From Ptychodera flava (lineage: Eukaryota; Hemichordata; Enteropneusta; Ptychoderidae), in contig NC_091931.1 of the NCBI RefSeq assembly GCF_041260155.1, positions 14,599,861 through 14,663,860 on the forward strand: 64,000 bases of DNA. The letters run 5' to 3'. Shown here piece after piece: positions 57,061-64,000 of this stretch (position 1 is the first letter of the stretch; every line of letters starts with the position of its first letter). The notes beneath the pieces are model-generated. The model made no database searches. It saw only the letters and a list, made by a program, of their open reading frames with translations, and was not told where the DNA came from. The position numbers and the translations under genes are program-made.

Positions 57061-59289
57061 ATGGCAAGCAAGGAAGAATCGACTTTACTTAAAAACATCG
57101 ACGATAATTTTCTGAGTTGCTGCGTTTGTTCAGAACGATACAAAAACGCTAAAATTCTACCGTGCGTACACACGTTCTGTGAGCAATGCCTGAGAAAGAT
57201 CGTGGAGAAGAGAGGCGAACTGACGTGTCCAATATGTCGTCGTTCGCACGAACTTCCTGCTGGAGGTGTGGCTGCGTTGTCGGCCAACCTGTTTGTCAAT
57301 CAACTGGTTGAGGAATTTGACAAGCAAGACGAGAAGAAAGCAACATTGAAGAAATGTGAGGCTTGTGATATTTGGGACATTCACCAGAGGTGCATCGATT
57401 GTTCTATCAACTTCTGTGAGCATTGTGTAAAAGCTCACAGGTACATGCCCATCGCACGATCCCATCGCCTGATAGCCATCGATGAATACCAAAGGGCAAA
57501 GTTTAACAATCCTGCCTCGGTACGACCCCCGGCCTACTGTAGTAAACACCATGATAACCAGGTCAAATTCTACTGCGATACGTGCGAGGTGACAATCTGT
57601 CTCGAATGCACAGCTATAGATCACCCTCGTCCAGAACACAAATTCAGATATCTGGACGATGCAGCGGCCGAGTACAAACAGCTGCTCACAAAGATGACAC
57701 AGGAACTGCAAATCAAGGAAAACGAAGCTGGCGAAAGCAAGGCAGCTGTACAACAGATGACAGAGTCAGTGGACAGTCGTTTCCAGGAAGAGATAATGAA
57801 AGTCAAAGTTCATATGGAGAAGACAATTGAAGAAACCACTCACAAAATACGAGAGAACGGCGATAGCCTACTTCAACAACTGAAAACTGAGCACGAAGAA
57901 AGAAAAACAAATCTGCAAGCACAACTGAAGGATCTAGAATGCACGGAAAATGACATCGCAGCAACCAGAGACTACGCTGACAAGTTAATGCAGTACGGAA
58001 ACGCTTCACAGTTGATGTCTGCAAAGAATAGTATGACGTCACAGATCCGGGAATTATTGAAAGTTACAACAAAATGTGAACCGGTAGGCGACAATTACGT
58101 AGAGTTCCAGTCTACAGACAACTTCTGTGAAACGAAAACTCTAGGCACGATAAAGATCACCGAGGAGAAGAGGTATGAACTGTGCGGCGTGTCAGAATAC
58201 TCCCGAGTTGATGAACAGATAACGCTAACACTACAGGTTACGGGTTCTCGGACAGGTGGAACCAAGGTTACACGGGAGAGAATCACCGCTTTGATGAAGA
58301 CACCGGATGACAAATCTGAACACGTGACAGTAACCGATAACTACGATAGAACATTTTCTCTGACGTACTGTGCGAAGGCTGAAGGAAAACATGAATTGTC
58401 AGTGTCGGTAGACGGACAAGCCGTGCAGGGTTCGCCGGTAACAGTTGTGGTAGGTCCAAAGAAAGGTACAGTGAGAACATTCGGAGGGAAGGGTTCTTGG
58501 ATTGGACAACTGAGTAGCCCTTTGGGAGTAACGATGACAAAGAGTGGTCACGTGATAGTAGATGATCAAGACAATGACAGGCTACAATCATTTACCTTAC
58601 AAGGAAAACATCAAGCAATTTACAAATTTACAGAGATCACACGCTTTAGACCTCTTTACTCTGCAGTCTCTGAAGATGGAAAGATCTTTACAACTGACTC
58701 TGGTAATAATCAGGTAGTGGTCTGTGATGAGAATGGTCAGCTGATTAAATGTTTTGGCAAAGATCAGCTGAAGGGTGTCATGGGTATCGCAATTAGTCAG
58801 TACAATGGCAATGTTTATGTCGTTGATATGTCTGCACGTTGTATTCGAATATACAGTCAAAGTGGAGACTATATAAAATGCTTTGGAAGTGAAGGTTATG
58901 GAGCTGGTCAGTTTAGTTATCCATTGGGCATCAGTGTGGAGAGTAGCGAGGGTAAAGTCTTTGTGTCAGATACTGGTAGCCACTCTGTCAAGGTATTCGA
59001 TGCAGACGGTGGATTCCTCTTCTCATTTGGATCCTATGGTAGTGCTGATGGTCAGTTTAACAAGCCTTTGGGAATATGCAATGATCTACACGGCAATGTC
59101 TACGTCTGTGATTACAGCAACAACCGAGTACAGAAATTCAGTTCATCGGGTACATTCATTTGTCAGGTTGACTGCGGTACAGAGGCACTGCAGGGTCCTG
59201 TCGGGGTATGTGTCACAGGGGAAGATCCCTTCCAAACAATTATCATTGTTGAGCAAAGTGCCAATAGAATCAGAGTGGTGGCACTGTAA
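57061..59289 (+). CDS. TRIM-NHL protein (RING, two B-boxes, coiled coil, filamin, NHL repeats)
   Basis: An intronless 742-codon gene. A RING finger binds two zinc ions through C20, C23, C35, H37, C40, C43, C56 and C59 and should act as an E3 ubiquitin ligase. B-box 1 (from C99) and B-box 2 (C160, H163, C172, C175, C180, C183, H188, H193) follow, then a coiled coil (about 200-345), a filamin-type Ig repeat (about 360-460) and NHL beta-propeller repeats (about 465-742; for example GQFSYPLGISV, GKVFVSDTGSHSVKVFD, GNVYVCDYSNNRVQKFS). This is the layout of TRIM2/3/71-type proteins, which bind RNA or protein through the propeller. In-frame sequence extends 24 codons upstream (to 56989), but ATG 57061 sits at the usual distance from the RING. 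All key zinc ligands are present. Which TRIM-NHL subfamily is uncertain. Confidence 0.9.
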   Translation: MASKEESTLLKNIDDNFLSCCVCSERYKNAKILPCVHTFCEQCLRKIVEKRGELTCPICRRSHELPAGGVAALSANLFVNQLVEEFDKQDEKKATLKKCEACDIWDIHQRCIDCSINFCEHCVKAHRYMPIARSHRLIAIDEYQRAKFNNPASVRPPAYCSKHHDNQVKFYCDTCEVTICLECTAIDHPRPEHKFRYLDDAAAEYKQLLTKMTQELQIKENEAGESKAAVQQMTESVDSRFQEEIMKVKVHMEKTIEETTHKIRENGDSLLQQLKTEHEERKTNLQAQLKDLECTENDIAATRDYADKLMQYGNASQLMSAKNSMTSQIRELLKVTTKCEPVGDNYVEFQSTDNFCETKTLGTIKITEEKRYELCGVSEYSRVDEQITLTLQVTGSRTGGTKVTRERITALMKTPDDKSEHVTVTDNYDRTFSLTYCAKAEGKHELSVSVDGQAVQGSPVTVVVGPKKGTVRTFGGKGSWIGQLSSPLGVTMTKSGHVIVDDQDNDRLQSFTLQGKHQAIYKFTEITRFRPLYSAVSEDGKIFTTDSGNNQVVVCDENGQLIKCFGKDQLKGVMGIAISQYNGNVYVVDMSARCIRIYSQSGDYIKCFGSEGYGAGQFSYPLGISVESSEGKVFVSDTGSHSVKVFDADGGFLFSFGSYGSADGQFNKPLGICNDLHGNVYVCDYSNNRVQKFSSSGTFICQVDCGTEALQGPVGVCVTGEDPFQTIIIVEQSANRIRVVAL

Positions 59290-59321
59290 GTTGTATCGGT
59301 CAAATCGAACAACAAATTAAA

Positions 59322-59327
59322 AATAAA
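59322..59327 (+). terminator. Polyadenylation signal AATAAA of the TRIM-NHL gene
   Basis: Lies 33 bp after the TAA stop, so the 3' UTR would be very short. Another AATAAA lies near 59949. Confidence 0.5.
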
Positions 59328-59329
59328 AC

Positions 59330-61055
59330 TTAATCGCCATCCTAGTCAAGTGGTATGTGCCGATGTGAACAAAACTATGGAAGACCGTGTGTTGAGGCAC
59401 CTTCGCTTGCCAAGGTCTCTTTTCCGAGCAGCTTGATGCTCCCCGAAATGAGTTAGTTAATAAGAGACTGTAGTGGAACTAACGACCCGTGCGAACAGAC
59501 GATGGTGTTAACGTAAAATGCACCACCGATACAGATTAGCGGACTCTCAAATTTTTACAATACTTTCTTGTCTATCTCTCGATGGCCCGTTTTAAGCAAA
59601 GCTTTTACGGTTTTGTTTTTTATTTGAAATTAGTTTAATTTTTCGCCATCATCATGGAATGAACACATAAGTGGCGGTCGTTTTTAATTTCAAATATTTG
59701 TAAATTTAAGGTAATTTGTTTCTATCACTGTGTCAAAATTTGCACGGTTACCGCAATTTCTATCCTACTTTGTTAAGAGTATTGTTTTAAGTTTCTCTTT
59801 GGACAGTTTGAGCAAAAGTTTGACTTTGAATTTCGAGAAGCGCACCTTATGTTGCAGAGACATTACCAAAATAGGACCTTAAAGGCGACTGATGGTTAGT
59901 GGACACACCTCTGGTTGCGAACTCAAAGGGATTTTCGTAGGGCCTCTAAATAAAAGTGATGGTATGAGTTAACTTCCTCGGTTACTAACAATTCAAACAA
60001 AATTTCTCTGCATCCACTAGCCATCAGTCTTGTCGGACCTTGATAGCGCTTTGTGAATTGAACATGAATGTTTTGCCAACAGACCTAGCCGTGTTTGAAT
60101 GAATTTATCGACTGCAATAGTGAAACCATGCAGTGCCGACCCTGATAGCTGTCTTACAATTCCGAAGGACTCAGTAAGGATCAACTCTGTGTGTTTCAAA
60201 TGTCGGTGAACATAGCAACAAGTGGATCACAGTTAACCAGCATCGAAGATTGAGTGACTGCCGACAGAGTCCCTACTTGGTCCGTTTTTTGATGTGTGTC
60301 GTAGAGATAGATACAAGGAATGAAAGAAGTGACAGAAAGACTTTCTTAGTTGAAAGTATTGTTTTAAAGTTTTATTTGCGAGTGTGCATGACAGTGAAAA
60401 AGTAGATCGTAGGGAGGTTAAATGCAGACACGTCCTTTTTTGTCTTTTTATCTAGCAAAAGTCATAATAGGGTAATAATATGTGATAATACGTGAAAGTT
60501 ATGATAAACATATTCCTACCAACGAAGATGTAAATTCGTTTACGTTCAAGGAAATTATATGGTATTGCAGTTGTTTATTTGTACCAGGGAACCCCTTTAT
60601 TCGTATAAAATGAAGCTCCAGTGATAAGAAATAGAAAATTATAGAAACTTTGTATACTTTGTACTACGAGCCTGTCCATTGGTTCATCACAGACAGAGGG
60701 ATGGTTTCCCGAAGTTAGCCAATGAGATCAAAAAACGCGACGCAAACTTAGAAAAAAATCGTTCATAAGCTTAATGGTGGATTATAATAGAAACTCAAAT
60801 TATATTAATTTCATCAGTTGTATATTGTGGAAATTGGGGATGTATGATAAATAAATACTGAAAACATTTCTGTTTTGTTTTGAAGAAACATTTTAAGAAT
60901 GTAAAATTGTGTTTTGCGAACACATACACACAAGGTCACTGTCATACACCGTATGGGTGTGTGTGCAGTTCGTTCGCATTCACACATATTATATCGTGTA
61001 CACACACACACACATACACCCATACCCATTCTCTAACAAACAGAACACAATACGC
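59330..61055. other. Gene-poor stretch downstream of the TRIM-NHL gene
   Basis: No gene or repeat with definable ends was recognised. Confidence 0.5.
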
Positions 61056-61166
61056 ACACACGTACATACACACACACGCACATACATACATACATACATA
61101 CATACATACATACATACATACATACATACATACATACATACATACATACATACATACATACATACA

Positions 61167-61200
<34 letters not shown>

Positions 61201-61250
61201 CATACATACATACATACATACATACATACATACATACATACATACATACA
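61056..61250. repeat. (CATA)n microsatellite
   Basis: About 43 tetranucleotide units with a single TATATA interruption near 61195, preceded by CA-rich sequence from about 61000. All long open frames here are repeat artefacts. Confidence 0.95.
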
Positions 61251-63049
61251 TTTGATGAGTTAGGTAGGCTAAGACGTGTATAAACGTAGGAGGACAAGTA
61301 TACACAAAAATTTGTTTTCACAGATTGAACAAAAATTATGATAACATGTCATCAATATCGCCCTGTCAGAAATGCAGTCAAATTATATGCGTTGTTTATG
61401 ACTTACTAATAGGACAATGAAAACAATGAAAAGTTTGGTTAAAAAGCGTATACATTCGATATCAGCAGGTCTTAACCGAGATAAAGAGCGCTCAAAAAGG
61501 AATTTCACCTTCCGAAAAATGAAAGAAAAAAATCAGGTTTTTATTTTGAAATATTTAAAATCAAAATTAGAGTTAACGGAAATCATAAAATTTCGGGGGG
61601 AAATGAGAAAAATATCATTCACAAGGATAGAGCACGCCAATGAACAAAGTTGGATATTGACAACATTCTGAATGCAATGTAGATCAGCACAGCGCTGACT
61701 TCTCCATAAAATGCCGATATTTTGACAGTAAAAGTGTACCTGTGATTTCAACATTTTTTTCTGAAGCAAAGTGCAAATTTTCACAGATAATGTAAAACGT
61801 GTCAAACGGTGTCTACTTCGACAGTCAGTCCAACTTTTATAAACTGGAGCATCACAGAATATCCGTAGATGCGATGACCTCTGAGAGTTTTGCTGACCTC
61901 TGAAACTCCTTCGTATACAATCGTTGCCCCTTTGTACGTTTTGAATGATGGGTTAGAATTATCTGTATCGACGTCGTTCGCTTTCACCCAAAGTGATATT
62001 GCTGAGATTTCGAAGATACCGTATAATCACAAAAGTTCGGGCTCATACAGTACAACCTCTCGCAATCGTCATTTGACCATGGACAGTATTCGTAGAAGCG
62101 AGGCCGGATCTACTGACCGTAGCTTGACCGCACCACCGTTCAAATGTTTCAACAAAATCTCCCGTGGGATTTAATTTGGAAACGCTGACGCTTGATGGCG
62201 CTGTCGTTGGAAAAGCAGCATTTACCTCGCCTCGGGCTGTCAAAGTTTCGATCGTAAGCAAGCACAGTTTACGGTAAATGAAAAACAGAAAGACTGTTTT
62301 TTTCTTCGTAGAGAAGCACAGATCTAAATGGAATTTAGGTATGCTGTAGTGTCAACTTCAAATACTTTATCATGAAATGACAAAATACGGACTTTTTGTC
62401 CCAAGCATGTACTATACCCTCATCCTGCATGTTAAACTATTTATTGTTACTGTTGTCAGAACTTTAGATTCTCTGCTTTTTTGGAAAAGGTAAAAGTATG
62501 AGGGAGATTTCAACAAGGGATCACCTTTTCCGTTTATTTTTGTTCATATGATTTATCAGAGCGCAACATCTGGAAAAATCAGTAATAATACTTTTAAATT
62601 CGAGTAGACCCTCCCCTTGCTTAAAGAAAAATATAATATTTACTTATACACGAACTTTGAAACACCTAGCATGAATGTAACAACCACTCTGGTAATATCT
62701 TGGATATCCTGATTGTTAAATTTTGGTGTGTTTCCTCTGTAATACAATTCAAGTCTTATTTTGAACGGTACACCACAATACACCAGTTTAAGTCTACATT
62801 TTTATGAAGTTATGGCAAAATATTACGGAGCTTTCAGGACTTGAATCATTTCTGAAAAATATGTTGAACCTGACAGAAAAAGCTGGGACACACCAAAGTG
62901 AACAAAATCTAACGAGTAATTTGCAACTTAAATACATGGTGACAAAGAAATAGGGTATGAATGATCACGTCTATAACATGGAACGTTGTTTCCTGACAAA
63001 TTTTGGCAGTTCTTACCATTCCACCTCACTTCAGGGCACCCCAACTTAT
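61251..63049. other. Gene-poor stretch
   Basis: AT-rich; no coding pattern, TIR pair or satellite could be supported. Confidence 0.5.
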
Positions 63050-64000
63050 CAAAATGTGACCATTGAGGGCGCAGTTCCTTCAAAGTGAGTTGGACATTCC
63101 GAGGGAGGACAAACCTAAGATTTCAGATTTTGTAAGTATTATTAATTTTCTGCGTCATGAATATCATTATGGCCGAATTAAGGACGAGGATTAATTCTAA
63201 CCGTGATCAACACATAGATGCTTACAAAGACTCTAACCGGAGGCAACATTCATTCTCGATCACCGTTTATTGACGTCATGAAAGAAAACGACAATAAAAT
63301 CATTGCAGGGGACAATTCCAACTTAAAGAGTAAAATGAAATGTATATCGAAAAATGGAACTACTTGAGATTAAAAATTGCATCAATGATTAAAACCATGA
63401 AGTGAAAAATGTCTTTAATATTCTCTGTTATGTTAATTTTTTATCATGCAGTCTCTACGTCTCCAAGGCTTTTTTCCAACAATTGAAGACATAACTGGTT
63501 TCAAATCCTCCAATGGCCATACAGCCGCTGACTGTTTTGTCAGTGTTTTCCTTGGAAACAAACACTGACCGTGCTATGTTTTGTTACATTTCCGTTATCG
63601 CCAAACAATCTGGAAACGAAACCGTCCAAAGAAGATTTGTTTGCGAGGGAACGCTTTGATAGATTCTATTCCTCAACTTGAATCGGAAGTTCTTGTAATG
63701 AAAAGTTCCAGTTGTTACGCAATTGCAACGCTGAGTCTGTAAAAACTTCCCTCTCACTCGATCTTGGCCATGGCTTTTAGTTTAGTGAGATAATCTCCGA
63801 ATGACCTATCCTTTTGGAGGGCAGCTCTCTCTTCTCTTTTCTGTGCACTGCGCATCCTAACCTGAGTAATCTTCTCCCTTCGTTCGGCCATCTCACGTTC
63901 GATGACCTCATCCTCGCCCTGGCAAGCTTTTCTTTCCTTGATATATTCCTTGCAACTCTCAGCCGCTTCTCTCTTTTTAATTTTCTCAATTTTCTCCTTC
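63050..64000 (-). repeat. Inverted segmental duplication, copy 2 (partner 35462-36950)
   Basis: The reverse complement aligns with the 3' part of the coiled-coil gene and its downstream flank. It lacks the CACTA-like insertion; the single target ATT is the complement of 63481-63483. The duplication continues beyond the window. Confidence 0.8.
63754..64000 (-). CDS. Coiled-coil protein paralogue, 3' end (truncated by the window)
   Basis: On the minus strand 82 codons are open up to a TGA at 63754-63756. They include EKIEKIKKREAAESCKEYIK, GEDEVIEREMAERREKI and a C-terminus GDYLTKLKAMAKIE. It is closely similar to residues encoded from 35462 in the gene at 34335-35720. It retains the 7 bases (AGGTCAT) that the other copy lacks, so its ending is probably the ancestral one. 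The 5' part lies outside the window. Confidence 0.7.
   Translation of the reverse strand, partial: KEKIEKIKKREAAESCKEYIKERKACQGEDEVIEREMAERREKITQVRMRSAQKREERAALQKDRSFGDYLTKLKAMAKIE

Noticed and set aside
57157..57753. 198-codon minus-strand frame across the TRIM-NHL gene
   Set aside because: Antisense shadow of the RING/B-box coding sequence, which has all zinc ligands on the + strand.
61033..61321. Several overlapping open frames of 90-127 codons on both strands
   Set aside because: They are translations of the (CATA)n repeat (Thr-Tyr-Ile-His / Met-Tyr-Val-Cys periodicity) and not genes.

Overview
The window looks like nuclear DNA of an invertebrate animal, probably a marine invertebrate deuterostome such as a hemichordate, lancelet or echinoderm. 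The signs are AT-rich sequence, GT-AG introns, many microsatellites, several classes of animal transposon, and an intronless TRIM-NHL gene with a filamin repeat, a type that is expanded in those groups. The species cannot be fixed from sequence alone. No bacterial-type operons, rRNA or convincing tRNA genes were seen.

Layout. 1-3 kb: gene-poor, with a 30-bp array of small hairpins. 3-18 kb: a seven-segment gene derived from a Kolobok-type DDE transposase (+ strand). Its exons are spread over 13 kb by introns and insertions, including a 3.39-kb long-TIR element that splits an exon and a 226-bp satellite inside an intron. 18-27 kb (mostly minus strand): a Helitron Rep fragment, an APE-type LINE with a (TA)n tail, and a Myb/SANT-like ORF. 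29.2-33.8 kb: a complete Ty3/Gypsy retrotransposon with apparently identical 151-bp LTRs, a tRNA-Leu primer site and a 5-bp duplication, but broken reading frames. 34.3-35.7 kb: a two-exon gene for a small charged coiled-coil protein. A second copy of its 3' part lies inverted at the right edge of the window (63.75-64.0 kb). 36-46 kb: CACTA-like, hAT-like and PIF/Harbinger-like non-autonomous elements. 46.4-53.3 kb: a CR1-like fragment hit by a second LINE, which was itself hit by another CACTA-like foldback element. 53.4-55.3 kb: a ~180-bp satellite with a foldback insertion. 56-59.3 kb: a MULE-like foldback element just upstream of the TRIM-NHL gene, the best-preserved gene here. 59.3-63 kb: gene-poor, with a (CATA)n tract.

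Most of the structure is nested DNA transposons with exact target-site duplications (TSDs). Three long-TIR elements share CACAGG...CCTGTG ends and exact 7-bp TSDs, which points to the Galileo/1360 side of the P superfamily. Two others share TAGC ends and 9-bp TSDs (MULE-like). Two share CACTATAGG ends and 3-bp TSDs (CACTA-like). Two inverted local duplications supply paralogous empty sites inside this same window. These support the inferred boundaries of one CACTA-like element and of the LTR retrotransposon. The host genes that look functional are the TRIM-NHL gene and possibly the coiled-coil gene; no joint pathway is evident.
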